The notes: generated from the letters alone by a model not told the origin. 64,000 nt of DNA from Plasmodium brasilianum (GCF_023973825.1 NC_090127.1:3089501-3153500), one strand, 5' to 3'; counted from the first letter of the stretch, positions 22,176 to 36,330 are shown. Translations and numbers: made by a program.

Positions 22176-22215
<40 letters not shown>

Positions 22216-22549
22216 AATATGTGTATTCGTTAAAAATAACGCTAACGATATATTCTTGTTTATATACTACTGAAAAAGTCATCTAATATGGAAGTACATA
22301 TATATGTATATATAAATATATATATATTTATACATTTATTTATTTTACATCCTTTTAAATTTTATATTTATATTATTGGTTACATTCTAATCAGTTTCAT
22401 AAACATATAAACATTTTTTGCAGTAAAAATTTAATTATTATGAAATATTTTTTTTATATGTTATAAAAATTGATGACAAATATTTAAAAGATAGATTTAT
22501 TTGATTTATTTATGAAATATAATCATGCCATATATTCATCTTACGGATT

Positions 22550-22650
22550 TGCTTAATAGATTCGTGCGATAGATTCATGCGACAGGTTCGTACGACATAT
22601 TCGTGTGCTAGACTCGTACGATATATTCGTTTAATAGATTTATCTAGCAG
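22550..22650. repeat. Degenerate 13-15-bp repeat with TTCGTACGA core
   Basis: Consecutive degenerate units such as ATTCGTGCGATAG, ATTCATGCGACAG, GTTCGTACGACAT, ATTCGTGTGCTAG and ACTCGTACGATAT, ending in less regular copies. It is notable for CpG and CGTACG palindromes in otherwise extremely AT-rich DNA. Confidence 0.75.
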
Positions 22651-22696
22651 TCCCGTCGAACTGGATAATATTTACATTTGTATGCACGTATATATT

Positions 22697-22729
<33 letters not shown>

Positions 22730-22898
22730 GCGACGTAATCACACCTTTTATAATTTTTAATTATGTGAGATTTCTCAATTATCAGTTTATTTTCTTTTTA
22801 TCAACGCATAGCTTGGAAAAAACGATGGATCTCTTTTAAATGCAAATATTTGGTTTATATTTTTTTTAATTGTATAATTATACATAAAATATTTGTTT

Positions 22899-22924
<26 letters not shown>

Positions 22925-22933
<9 letters not shown>

Positions 22934-23015
22934 AAATCAAAATTATAATCAAAAACAAAGTCAAAATCAAAATAAAAATCAAAATTATAATCAAAAACAA
23001 AGTCAAAATCAAAAT
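22925..23015. repeat. TCAAAATC repeat
   Basis: After an A-run (about 22900-22930), two longer copies of a block of about 42 bases are built from AAAATCAAAATC, AAAATTATAATC and AAAAACAAAGTC. A simple-sequence origin is likely. Confidence 0.75.
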
Positions 23016-23889
23016 GCGAATTCTCATCTATTTCCTCCTTAATGCAGTGCGTGTCTCAGAACATTTCAATGGATCAATAAAAAAAAAAAATGTAGATACA
23101 TTAATAGGACGTATAATATGATTATCAGAACGTTTGCCCCTTTAATACGTATATTTTAGCCTTGAAGCGACCTTATTTTTTGTGCAATGTGCAGAAAGTT
23201 TTGAATTCGTAAAAATAGATGCATGCGATTCTTCCACGCATATATGTATATGTTACATATATACATATATATACATATATACGCGTCTCTGGAACACGTA
23301 TACGTAGAGGTGATTTTGCTATGTCGATTGGTTTTGACGAAAAAAAAACAATTTTTAAGAAAATTCTTTTCATAAATAATCGACTTACTTAAAGAGCAGA
23401 ATTCTACATAATAACCCATTTTTATCATTTGCTGTTATGCTTGTTATTCTGTTATTTTCACGCTTTGTAACTAATACAAAATATATACGCATGTATAAAT
23501 TCATAAATATATGTACACCCATACATTTACATTCATACCCATACATATTTGTATTCTTAAGTATATGTTTTTTTTTATGTGTGAAAAACAGGTTACGGAA
23601 AAAAGGGCATGTAATCAATGTGATATTTCAAATTACAATGTGTAAAATGGTGTTTAGCGTATTTTTTTTTTTTTATTTTATTTATTTGTTGCATTTCATA
23701 AAAATTAGATTTTGAATTAATATTTCAATAAATGTTAAATGGTGCTTTAATGGATTGATTATTATAAAGAAATGTAACTTATTAAAAAAAAAAAAAAAAA
23801 AAAGATAAATTAAAAAGCTATGATTGAAAATGTTTTTTTTGCGTTTTTTGTTAAATAAGAAATAGTGTTTCTCACTTTGATAATTTAGC

Positions 23890-24095
23890 TACTTATGTTT
23901 TTATTTATTCATTTTTATATTTATATATATTTATTTTTTTATGCATCTATTTATTTATATATCTATTTTTTGATGCATTTATTTATTTATATATTTATTT
24001 TTTGATGCATTTATTTATTTATATATTTATTTTTTTTATGCAGTTATTTATTTAAATATTTATTTCTTTTATGCAGTTATTTATTTATATATTTA
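23890..24095. repeat. About 32-bp AT repeat with GATGCA punctuation
   Basis: About six units of TTTATTTATTTATATATTTA followed by a T-run and GATGCA or ATGCAG. It lies about 350 bases beyond the THO2 stop, on the 3' side of that gene. Confidence 0.8.
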
Positions 24096-24437
24096 TTTTT
24101 TATTATTCTTTTTTTTTTTTTACCTGTCTTGTTCATAAATAAGGGTAAAACAATTTTTAGCAAAATAAAATAAGTTATATTAAGAAATATAGGTGTAAAA
24201 ATATATACACTTATAAACATTTTTTGCGTTATTGTAATTTTAAATTTATTCATTGAAATGTTATTTTTAAAATAAACAGTATGCAAACAAAATAAGTAAA
24301 AATATGAAAACACCAATAAGCAAAAAGGTGTAAACAACTATACACAAATATGCGTACTAATAAGCGTATAAATGCGCATACTAATGTGTGTACGAATGAG
24401 TATACAAATAAATGTAGGAACAAAATATATAAACGCT

Positions 24438-27400
24438 TCATCTCCTGTAAAAGTTGTTTGAGGTTCTATTATTTTTCATGTGATTGTTTATGTATGGAAA
24501 TACTTTATTTTGAGAAATATCGTTAAATGGTGGTGGTATGTACGAAGGCACATTAACAAAGTTTTGCGGTATAGTATAATTTAAATTGTCATTTTTGAAA
24601 TTACGATTGTTCATTCTTAATTTTTTACTAATCATATTTTTGTCATTCATTTGAACAAATGTATTTTGTGAATTTGGCAAAGAATCTATACTTTTTCTCA
24701 TATTGGTGTTGAAAACATCTCTTCTTTTGCTATTGCTATCTTTAGTACTATTTACGATATGTGTATTTCTTGCTGCAATTGGCATTATTCTGAGAAAATG
24801 AAAAGAGAAAAAAATATATAAATGTAAAAATAGGTGATATATCAAAGCACATACATGAATAGCATTTTTGTGAATACAATATTCAAATATGGAAAATATG
24901 TAAATAATATTATTATAATATTAATAATACTTCAATTGTATACATTATTTTAACAAAAATGATATTAAATTTTGTGTAATTTTCCGCTAATGCTATGTTT
25001 TTACGCATATTATATTGGAGTGTACTATATGTATATACATATGTATAAATCGAACGTTCCGTAGGTGTATTATTACATACATACATACATACGTATAAGG
25101 TTAAAAATGCGCATGCTTTTCCAATGTTGTATGATTATACATGGCAAAACGAAGAACAATTATAAATGACTTCCAAATTTCAAGTGTTGTAAAACTGCTT
25201 GACTAAACAAGTTTTGTATGCGTTCAAAATTGTCAATTAAATGTCTTTAAAAATTATTGTTTTTTTTTTTTTTTTTCTTTTTTTTCTTAATTATTTTATT
25301 TACATCATTTTAAATTTGTTAATAATTTATAATACCAAAAAAATGTTGTTAAAAAACGATCTTATATTTGTTCTTAAATGTGTGTGCGTATATTTACGTA
25401 TGTATGTGCTTTTTTTTTCTTTTTTTTTTTTTTTTTTAAATCCTTAAACTACTAAAATTACGCATAAATATAAACATAAATAAAAACTCAAACACGCACA
25501 CACATACACATTATTTCCCTCTCTGTTATGTTAGTATAACAAATTAAATTATGTACATAATATTGTAATAGAGCCATCAAAAAAATCGAAATTTCTTTTT
25601 AAAAAAGTACTTATTCGGTTCCTGTGGTGGGGGAATCTTGTTATAGTTACTATCCTTCATGTACGTCTTGGAATGTATATTAGCAGAATTCTGTACAACG
25701 GGAAACATGTCTGCATAAAAAAAAAAAAATTGCAAATATGTCGACGCGTGAGCGTGGTCATTTAATCGAGCCCACATACAGGAAACATACGCACTTTAGT
25801 ATATACATATATATGTAGGTAGTTACATATGTAAGTATGTATGCATATATATATATTTATATATGCGAGAACACTGGAGAATACACAACATAATGGAGCG
25901 TTTTTTACTATTTTTTAAAATAACGACATAAAATAAAATGATCGAATAATAAATTTCGTTATCTTTTCACAATAAAAGGAAAACGAATTATTTTACACAA
26001 ATTTATGTACGTAACTTTATTTTTTCCTTTTTATTTTAAATTTAAGTTTTCCATAATTTATATATTTATTTTTATCTCAAAATATATGACATAACAAGGG
26101 TTAAAAATGAGAATGCATATTATCATGTGTGTTTTACTTGGATTGTATATATTTTTAGAAATTGGCACAAACGGAGTTTTAGAATTCATATGAACAGGAT
26201 TTGATGTATTGAAGGGATTCATTGTTACATTGCTATCTGTGCTAACGACGGGTGCTGCAAAATTTTCGAAAAGGTGGGGGAAAAAATGAACACAGATGTG
26301 TGCACTGACAACATAAACTAGCCAATTCGTAATAAAAATAAATATAAAAATAAAAAAAATAAAAAAATGAACATTTTAACATCTTAATTTTAAATGTGCA
26401 TGTGCGTAGGGATGTGTACTTATGTATACATACCGTTTGCCTTGAATGAACTCGCTTTATTTTCATTATTTTTCACTTCGGCTTCCCCTTTTTTTTCATT
26501 TATCACAGGTTTTCTACGAAACAGGGATAAAAAAAAAAAAAAAAAAATTAAGAAAATGGGCAAAACTGGAGCGAAAATTGGCACGTAAACCACTAGAAAT
26601 TTTTTAACCACTGCTATGTATATGTGCTTCTCGTCTTATTTAATAATGTATGGAGGAAATTTTAAATGTCTTAACGTATGAATTTGTAGTTTATATGTAT
26701 ATGGTATGCATCCTGTATGCATGAGCATAAAATAACGCTTTGCAGATCCTACTTGTTCCTTTCCATCATAGTTTTTAGGCTGTTAATTGATATGACAATG
26801 TCCTTCCATCCTTGATTTTGCGCAAAGTTTTGTAAATTTTGTAAATGTTTTTTTATCGAGCTTTTAATTTTGGAGGTATAAGGAAAGCAGTTAAGGAATC
26901 GAAATAAAAAAATGACAACGGATTTTGAATTAATCCAAGACTTTTCATAATTGTTATTTTCAAAAAGTAGTGAAAGAAGAATTTTTTCCCATTTGAACAC
27001 TTTTTCAATTATGCATGTATGATCAATTGTACCTTTTGATTGAAAATTAAGTGTGTAACTGAAGCAAGGATTTTTATCTGAAATGCTGTTGAAATGTTTT
27101 ACATCATCACATAATGCATATAAATAGGTAAACAAATCATTAAAAAATATTCCTATATTTAACGCTTCTTTTTCTGTACATGTATTAATAAGTGGTATTA
27201 ACATTTTTGTCAATACATATACTAATGCACAAAAATTAAATAATGGTGTATGAAATTCAAGTAACACTTGTATAAATTTTGAACAGAATAAAGAATCTTT
27301 TTCACTATTTAATATTCTTGGTGCAATTAAACATTTCACAAAAGCAGTAAAAGTGCTTAAATCCATTTCTTTAGGATTAACCCAATGTTCTACTACATGA

Positions 27401-30400
27401 GATAAAATTTTTTTTATATTTTGTGTGTGACTTATATGATAGTCATATTCGTTTTTCATATTTGTTCTTTTTAATCGTAATTTTTTGATTTTTTTAAATA
27501 TCCATTTATATTCATCATTTTTTTTATTTTCTTCTGCAAATTTTTCCAATTTTTTTATGTACAAGTCATATTTTTCTAAAACATTCAGATATTGTTTATG
27601 TGGAACGTATATATCAGTTATACTTAATCTCCAGTATGCCAAATAAAAATCGATATTTATACCATTTAAATTTTCAATATTTATATATTTCTGAATAATG
27701 GGCATTAATAATTTTCTCCACTTGAGCTCATTCGTGCGATCAAAGTTTGGGTCGTATTCATATTCGTAGTTACGTTCATGCTCATATTCATATTCATGTT
27801 CATTTTTTTTTTTTTTTTTTTTTTGTTTTACAATATCTTCATTTGAGTTACTACTATGAAAGTTGTTATTATCTTCATCATTGTCCTCTTCTGCACCCTC
27901 GACGCCTCTGTTTCTTTTTTCTTTTGAATTTTCGCTTCTTCCTTGTGCCATTTTGTCTATGTTACCTTTTTCCTGTGACTTGGATGCACTAATATCTTTA
28001 CGAGAAAACGAACTGTATTTGTTCGTTGAGTTAATTCCTTTGTCGCTATTAGAAAATTTAATTGTTTGTTTGTTCGTTTTATCAGATAGACTGTTGTTCA
28101 CAAATTGTTCTTCTCTTCCTTTTTCCTTTTTATGAAAAAAGGGAAAAGAAAAACGGATAATATGAAATGACTGAGATATGTCGAAAAATTGAAATATTTC
28201 GTTAATACTTGGAATAAGAGCTAAGTATATATATGGATCGGAATTACTCTGCAAGAAATCAATGAACTGTAATAATACACCATGTATTTTGTCCACAAGA
28301 GACGATAAATTTCTTAAATTATTAGTTTTACTGTCAAACAAATATTCATGTTTTAATTTTGATAAAATAAAAAAAATTAAATAAATAATATTTGGATTTG
28401 ACAACGTTTTGAATGCATTTTCAGCACAAGATTTCCTTAACTTGTCTTCTTCTAATTCTATTTTTTCTAAATGTTCATATTCTATGTTATTAATTTTTAA
28501 ATTTAAGTCATCCTCCAAAATCATAATTTCTTCTTTTAATATTTTCATTCCACACTGAGCATTCAGTTGATCGTCATTTAGTTCTTGTACATTCACTGAT
28601 GCATTTGTTCCTCCATATATTTCTATTAATTTCTCAATGTAGTCTAGATCGAATATATACCCACTCATAACATCTGGGTATGTTTTATTTAGTGCCTTTA
28701 ATATAGTTACTTTAAATTCGTTTGTGTTATTATGAGGCAGATAACCATTCGCTTGATAATCATTAGATGAATAACTATTCGACGGATAACTATTTGATGG
28801 ACGTGTATAGGAATCATTCTTGCCCTTATCATTATACATTTCTACCTCCTCCTTGTTCACCTCATGTGCAGCGTTGTCCTTACAGTTTTCTCCCGACTGC
28901 CTGTGCGCACCCATTTTTTCAGTGCAATTTCCCTCCCCCTCCCCTTGTACAGCATTTTTTTCCGTTTTCTCCTCATTATTGAAGGTAATGGATTTGTTCC
29001 TCGTGGAGGTACTAATTTGTTGACTGTTAAAGTCATCATATATTGTATTCATTCTATAGTCCGTTGTAGCGATATTCACACACATATTGGTAGTAGTGGT
29101 TGGGGAACAACTAAGTAAACACCCCGTCGTCCTATCCCTGAGAAAAAGCTCATCTGATGTATGGAATTCGGAAAATATTCTTTTCAAAATGGAAATAATA
29201 AGAGGATAAAAATCAGTATAAGGATGTTTGGATAGAAATTTTGCGCTAACTAGTGACAAATTAATTAACTTTTTTGGTTTAAATATAGAATCATCAAAAA
29301 GATCTGAACTATTCATACTATACTGTTTACTTAATTGATAGTTCTGAACATTCAACAACTGTTGTCTTTCCACAATTTTATAAAGAAATATATCACTAGA
29401 AAAATTATGGATATTCTTAATAGATTCAGATAAAGTTATTATCATATTATTGTCGAATAATTCACACTGTTGTAAAATAACATCAGCGGATATAAATGGA
29501 TTTCTATTAATCAATTTGGTAAATTGCATGAGCATATTTTGTACTTTATTATTATATCTATCTTTCAATATATCCGATGTTATTCTTTTTATAATTTTTC
29601 TCAGTTTGTTTTTTATTAACTCAAAATTCATATTTGATAAAAGGATTGCTGAGCAGCCATTTTGGGTAATATATTTTGAAGTAGTAACATGTGGGTAATT
29701 CTTACTACTATTATTATGAACTTGTTCCTTAATCAATGTCCCACTCGAAAGGCATTTTTTGTCACTTGTTATTGTATTTGCGCTTGTTTTCTTTTCGCCA
29801 ACTGAGTCCTGATTATCATTTTTCTCGTTCTTATCGTTTCTCCTATCGCTATTCCTCCCGTTATTCTTCTCTTTATTCTGCTCGTTTTTATCCTCCCTTT
29901 TGATTATCTCCTCATTCCTATATGCAGCTACATTTTTTAACTTCGAAACGCTCTTTTTATATTTTTCTAACTTATTAAAAAAATTGAAATAAATTTTGTA
30001 TCTTTTGGAAACGGGGATTAAATTCAGGATGTTCCACAGGTCATCCGCTATAACATTTTTATTGTTATCTTCATCATCATTAACTAGACAGAAAAAAAAA
30101 AATTTTATGAACAGCTTATCAAAATTTTTGTGAAATTCGTTAGTCCCTTTTCTTATTCTTTTTACATATACCAATACAATGTTCAGTATTTTTCTTAGAA
30201 ATGATTTATATATGTAGCCAAAGTAACCTAAATATTTTAAAAAATGAAATATTTTTTCAAAAAATTCTTCTATGGTTCTTACTTTTTTTATGTAATTGTT
30301 GTTTTCTCTGTTTGACGAGAAATAGTTTAAAAAAGATTCAAAATTTATTTGCAATTTTTCGTCATTTGTCACATTATCCACTTGTGATGAGTTATTTATC

Positions 30401-33400
30401 AAATGCTTCCGATCCCCTCCTCCTCCCTTTTCTATATTATCATTTATGTCATCATATGATACGACTGAGGAATCATCAGAGGAAGGGGCATCAGAACATA
30501 GTAAAAGACATTCAAGTATCCAACTATTACATTTCTTCAATATAGGGGAATTTTTTAATTTTTTTGTAATAAATGCACTTTTTATTTTTGTGAAGTCCTC
30601 ATAAAATTGTATTTTCTCTTCAACATTTTGTGTTATGTTATATCTCTTTAACTGTTTCATTACTTGTTTAATTTTTTTCTTTTTCATTTCAATTTTAGTT
30701 TCATTTTTGAATAAATTTTGAAGGTACGTTTTGTTTCTATTTATAACCTTAATACACTCATATCCGCACAATTTATGAGCATTTATGTTAATATTACAAA
30801 AAAAGCATGCACCCACATCCTCCTCCTGTTTCTCTTCTTTCTCCTCTCCTCTCATCGTTTGTCTCTCCCTATTTGGTATTGTTGCCCCATTGTGAATTAA
30901 TGGTTCTATAGAGTCACTTTGCATTTCGTTCGTTTTGTTTTGACTATTCTTCAAGTCCATATGGTTCTGCTTTGTATCCTTTTTCCTTTCCCCTGTTGAG
31001 CTTTTATGGAGGCCACCTCCCACGTAGACCCTTTCAAAAGAGGAAATGGTATGATCTATCAATCTTGATAGAGACGAATTAACAAAATAGTTCAAGAAAG
31101 GGTTACAAGTATAAGTAGCCATATGATGTGAAATAGTTTGTACACAAGTCCATGCATTTAAATCAATAAGTGAAGACAAGAATAAAAATTTGGGGTTGTT
31201 CATAAAAAAAATTCTACAAAGAATAAGGAAGTAGTGATCGTCCTCTAAGAATAAATAATTGTATGGATTTATGTTGGAACAATAGGGAGAACTACTTAAG
31301 TCGGTTCTTACTTTTATTTCTCTTTCAATAAAATTTTCTATAAAGTTTTCGTTGCCATTTGTTTTGTTGTTTAGCATGTCTAGTAAATAATACTCCAAGG
31401 CATCCTTATTATTTAAATCTACCATGTGTTCATATTTTTTTTTTAAGTCTTGATTTTTTGTATTTAAGAGGAAATTTATAATATGATCAAGTACATGAAA
31501 AGGGTTACATTCTTCTAAAATTTTTCCTAAAATTTTGCATTTATTCAAGGAGGTATACTTAGCATAACTTCCTCCACCACTTCCACTGACGTGACTATCA
31601 ATACGGCCGCTATTATTACTATTATTATTATTGTTCCTACTGCCATTTCTGTTGATACTGCTGTTGTTATAGTTATCATTGTTGTTGCTAGTACTTCCTT
31701 CGTACATGCTATTTTTCATGTTGCTGATTTCATTTATATTTACCTTCTCATCGGACAGGTTAATTCTATTTCCACTCCTACTGGGATTATTCACAGTGCC
31801 ATTACTCACTGCAGAGTTATTCGATGTTGAGTTATACAATGTAGTGCTATTTATTGCAGTATTACCTATGGGGGAATTATTTACTATATTATTATTCTCT
31901 GCACTCTTTTCAATAGATACTTCCGCACTCTTCCCACCAGTACTGTTCACATTAGAATTGGGGGTAGTGCTATTATACTCCGAATGGTTTCCTCTAGATT
32001 TATCACAGATACCACTTCCTGCCATACACTTGTTCACTTTAGCATATAAAGTATACAAATTGTTTATATTACAAGGAATGTAAAAATAAAAAAAAGGATT
32101 AATTTTTTCTGAATGCGAATTTTCATAATCATCATAAAATTTTTTATACAATTCTGTAAATGCATTTTTTAGTAAATGATCATTTGGTAACATACTTGCA
32201 TAAAAACTATTTATATTTAACAAGTCATTTAGAATTAGAATAGAACACATTTTAAAATAATTGGGAGTAAAGAAATGATTCGTATTTAGAAAGAAAGAAG
32301 TACAGAAGTCACTACTACTAGTATCATCATTCTTTTCTATACTATCATGTTTGTTCATAATTTTTAATTTGTGTAATTCTTCTTTTTCCACTTCTTTCAA
32401 ATAGTAATTCTTAACCTTTAATTCTAGGAGTATCACATCTGTTATAATTTCCTTCGAGTATAAATAAAACAAAGGAAGTAACTGTCTTTCACTATTAACA
32501 TTTTGCTCATAATAAAATAGGAGGATAGACAGAATTCTACGAGGACACAAATTATGTAAACCTGCAATGGTAAATATATTTTTTTTTAATTTTATCAAAT
32601 CGTTACAGTAGTAGCAGTTTAGGTGTCTCTTCCATTTTTTCTTAATCATCTTTATGTATTTCTTACTATCCCTTTTACGATTGCTCATATTAGTACTGCC
32701 AATTTTAGTACTGTTCATCTCAGTATCGCTCTGTGGATCAGGAACAAAAGAATCGGCTTCTCCATTCCTCTCTTTCACTTTTGGTATGTTAAATTGAATT
32801 TTGTTTTTATTTGTACGAACATTTTTTGATGATTTGATTTTTACCCTTCCCCCTCCCCTAGTTTTCCGACGTATAGTACAACTGTCAATATTGTCAATGT
32901 TGTTATTGGTTTCGTTGTTATAGATATGGTCACTGCGTACAGCTAGCTCGTGGGTACTATTCGATATATTTTTATTTTTGCTAATTTTATTTCGCCTTAA
33001 GCCGGAGGAAATGGATGCTAATGAAGAGAAACTGGGTCCTGAGAAGCTAGAAGTATGGCTGCAAGACGAATCCTCGTTTGTCCAATAATAATTACTACAA
33101 TTTTTGCTATCCGTACAATGCAAAATAGTTTGTTCGTTATGATTAGTAATAACTGCACTATGTATTTTGTATTTTTTGTGCTTTTTGTATATTGAGAACA
33201 TCCTCTGGATGACTTTTTTTTTTTTAATTCTTAGACAGTCCTTTTTTTTTTTTTTGTTACCACTATTAATGCTACTGTTGTTGTTCGTACCAATGTTCGA
33301 GCCATGGTTAGTACCACTGATCGTGGCATTGTTACCAGTTAGGTTAACGCAACTTCCAACCTTCCTTGGGGAGAAAAACTTTTCCAGCAAAAAAATTATT

Positions 33401-34953
33401 TTGGAGTACCCGTTTACATTTTCTCTGAGCAAATTATACACTGATATGCTGTACATATTTTTCGTTTTCATCTTCGTCACTAGCTTGTTTAGTTCTTTAT
33501 TAAATATGTTAAGCTTGTCAAAATTCTTGCATTCAATGTACGTAGTTGCTTCTTTATAGGTAATAAAATTATTCTTTTCTAAGCAAATAATGCACTTGCT
33601 TATTATCTCTTTGTATTTAACATATAATTGCATGTTGTGTTCCTTTACATTGTCTATTATTTCTATTAAATAATCTAAACTATTTAAAATAATTTCTTTA
33701 AATGGTAAATTTACGTTCTCTTTAAATAGTAAATCTATGTCCCCTTTATGTGATAAATTTAAGTTCTCTTTAAATGGTACTTCCTTCACATATGGAAGAT
33801 ATCCGACTGTTCTTGGATAAACACTGATTTCTTCCTTGCTTTGTTTACTTACTTTTTCATTTTTTTTTTCTTTTTCTAAAAGGATATCAAACAATTTTTG
33901 TAAACCTCTTTTATGTATATTTGATAAGTCGTGCACAATGAAATTTATTCCGGAGTCAACACTAATAACTCCTTTTAATATAGACAAAAGAAGATCGAAA
34001 TAGAACAGAGAAAAATTGTTTTTCAATTTATCAAAGTAATACTTCATTAAAGAAAGGTAATTACTGTAATTGGTACATTCGGTGTCACTATCTGTGCAAT
34101 TTGTGTCAACAGTACTGTTTCCACTATTACCATATACCTTGTTTCCTTGAATTAGGCTTAGATTTCTTCTAAAGGATTCTATATACACTTTTTTATGAAT
34201 ATTCATATACTTTTTACTTTTAATTTCGTCCATCAAAGTACTAAACATATTTCTCATGTCACATTGCTCTTTTATAAGTATATTAAAAAAGAAATCCTTT
34301 GTATTTAGAAACTTCAAATCATCGTCGACTTTTATGAATTCATTAAAGGAAATACTACCTGCACTACTATTAATGATATTATTATTACTACTATTAATAG
34401 TACTACTTTTATTATTGCTACATTCTTGAGATGCTGCAGAAAATGGGAACATAAATGTACTGCTTTCCTTTAACTCGTTTAACGAATTCTTTACCGCTGT
34501 TTTTCTTTTCTTTTTCAAAGTTTGTTTACTTTCTTCTTCATGTAGAGTGGTATGATCATCATCATCATACGCTTTCCTTTTGTAAATAAATTTTTCGTTA
34601 TTATTATCCACATCCCTGTTATTTATGTGGTCTAACTTTTCCCCTTCATCAGCACTATCCGTACCTTTCGCAGTAGTAGCATCTTCACCTGTTCCACTTC
34701 GACCACCTACACCACTCCGTCCATCTGTTCCACTTTTGTTATCTTCCTCATCCGTGCAAATCTCCTTATGTGTGTTTACTTTATCGTGTGCCTTTGCACT
34801 GAAACATTTTTCTCTTTTTACTTCTTCAAGTATGGTTAATATCTTACTTTCATATCTCTCTTTAATATTTGTAAAATTATTAGATATTTCATTTTCTTTA
34901 AATTCATTTAAAAGGAAAATTGTGTGGTCAAAAAATAAGTCAGGGTTACCCAT
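24438..34953 (-). CDS. THO2: THO complex subunit 2 (THO2/THOC2), five exons
   Basis: The scaffold subunit of the THO/TREX complex, which couples transcription to mRNA packaging and export in the nucleus. Exon 1 (26753-34953) carries the recognisable helical-repeat regions: LIPVSKRYKIYFNFF (about residue 1650), ISADVILQQCELFD further on, and the C-terminal Tho2 domain from about residue 2410 (FYLAYWRLSITDIYVPHKQY, HVVEHWVNPKEM, LIAPRILNSEKDSLFCSKF, CTEKEALNIGIFFNDLF). Long Asn/Ser/Lys/Glu inserts explain the size compared with about 1600 residues in animals and yeast. Exon 1 runs into an in-frame TAG at 26749, but AA|GTAGGA gives a phase-2 donor, and downstream exons 26434-26513, 26138-26254, 25611-25710 and 24438-24789 join with matching phases at all four junctions. 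This gives about 2949 residues with a hydrophilic, proline-containing, basic C-terminal tail. The domain identity is firm; the tail is an inference from splice signals. The ATG at 34953 starts MGNPDLFFDHT. Confidence 0.88.
24790..25610 (-). other. Large intron 4 of THO2 (inferred)
   Basis: An 821-base AT-rich stretch between inferred exons 4 and 5, with donor GTACTT at 25605-25610 and acceptor TTCTCAG at 24790-24796. It contains T-runs at about 25260-25290 and 25410-25438 and no open frame of interest. The other inferred introns are 26514-26752, 26255-26433 and 25711-26137. Confidence 0.6.
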
Positions 34954-35239
34954 TTAAAAATAAAAAAAAAAAAGGGGGGGAGGGACAAAGGCAGAAAAAC
35001 AAAAAATGGCTGCAATGCGTAAATTTATGTAGGCACATATATATACGTTCGTAGGTACATACACGTATATGTACGAAATTATGTACATATATATTTATGC
35101 GTGTCAAAACGTTAAACAAATTTACTATAACAAATTAATTAAACAGGACTACTAATAATGTATAACAAGAGTCGGTAATTTTTCAAAGTAAACAATTGCA
35201 ATTACCCGCAAATATACACAAGTTTGTCGCTATGTTGAA

Positions 35240-35470
35240 AAAAAAATAAAAAATGCATAAACGAAAGAACGAATAAACGATTAAACATATTAATAAATAT
35301 ATGAATAAATAAACGAATAGAAAAATATATAAACGAATGGAGGAATAAATATGCGAGTGGAGCAATATATAAACGAATGGAGGAATAAATAAACGAACGG
35401 AGGAATAAAAAAACGAATGGAAATATAAATAAACAATGAAAGCATAAATAAACGAATAACGAAAAATGCG
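35240..35470. repeat. Irregular AATAAACGAATGGAGG repeat
   Basis: About twelve imperfect 17-24-bp units built from AATAAA / ATATAAA plus CGAATGGAGG or CGAACGGAGG. The repeat generates a Leu/Ile/Tyr/Phe-rich shadow frame on the minus strand. Confidence 0.75.
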
Positions 35471-35557
35471 TTTTATTGCGAAAATGTATCATACATTATT
35501 ACGTCGTCCCAAATAAATGAATGCAAATAAATTGTATAGATATTTACGCAGTAGTAG

Positions 35558-35616
<59 letters not shown>

Positions 35617-35664
35617 TTACGACGATGTATGCGTAGGTGTCATAATAACATATCTGTACTCAGT

Positions 35665-35698
<34 letters not shown>

Positions 35699-35889
35699 TT
35701 AAATGGATAGATAGATGAGAATAAATAAATAAATTTTAATTTAAATTTTACAAAAATGGTATAGCCAGTGCGAATATTACTCTATTCAATTATGTTTTAT
35801 TTTTTAATTTTTTTACCTTTTTATTTAATTTTTTTTTTAACCATTCCACAACTGTTTATTTCCTTTTTTCTGCGGTATCCTTGCTGCGT

Positions 35890-36010
35890 ACATATACGTA
35901 TATATATGCATATATATATATGTATATACGTATATACGTACATATGTACATATGTATATATGTATATACGTATATACGTACATATGTACATATGTACATA
36001 TGTTCATGTA
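35890..36010. repeat. Alternating purine-pyrimidine palindromic array
   Basis: Repeats of ATATACGTATATACGTACAT and ATGTACATATGTATATATGT, nearly self-complementary throughout, so both strands are open in several frames ([12 protein letters not shown] peptides). The sequence has strong potential for cruciform or left-handed DNA. It is not coding. Confidence 0.8.
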
Positions 36011-36165
36011 CAGTACGCGCTTTTGGAAAAACACGCCTTAACATGAGGATCATGACCTTTTAAGGATATATATGCAAGTTTTATTTTATTCCATTTTTAA
36101 GTAACTCCATCTATTTAATTGCGTGCCCGCATACCTATGTTTTATTGTGTGTTAATAAAACGAAA

Positions 36166-36209
<44 letters not shown>

Positions 36210-36330
36210 CAAAATTGAAATAACTTTGAATTATAAACTGAAACATCAGTTCGTTGCATTATTATATGCGGGCTCTTAAACTCGTACGAGTTTAACACTA
36301 CGTTGAATGTGTAAAATATATTTATTAAAT

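Larger units (their letters stand above)
17952..24437. other. 6.5-kb repeat-rich region without a convincing gene
   Basis: This is the 5' flank of the C-x2-C gene followed by long non-coding DNA up to the last THO2 exon. It contains (CA)n at 18170-18182, TATACATATGCATG-type repeats at 18290-18355, 14-bp and 17-bp arrays (19332-20143), a long (TA)n at 20296-20352, many other (TA)n tracts, a TTCGTACGA-type degenerate repeat (22550-22650), a TCAAAATC repeat (22925-23015) and a TTTATTTATATATTTA repeat (23890-24095). One short cysteine-bearing frame is listed separately. Confidence 0.6.

Noticed and set aside
17952..24437. Possible centromere
   Set aside because: Plasmodium centromere cores are about 2 kb of roughly 97% A+T. 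This region is AT-rich but interrupted by many GC-containing repeats, so the expected uniform core is not visible.
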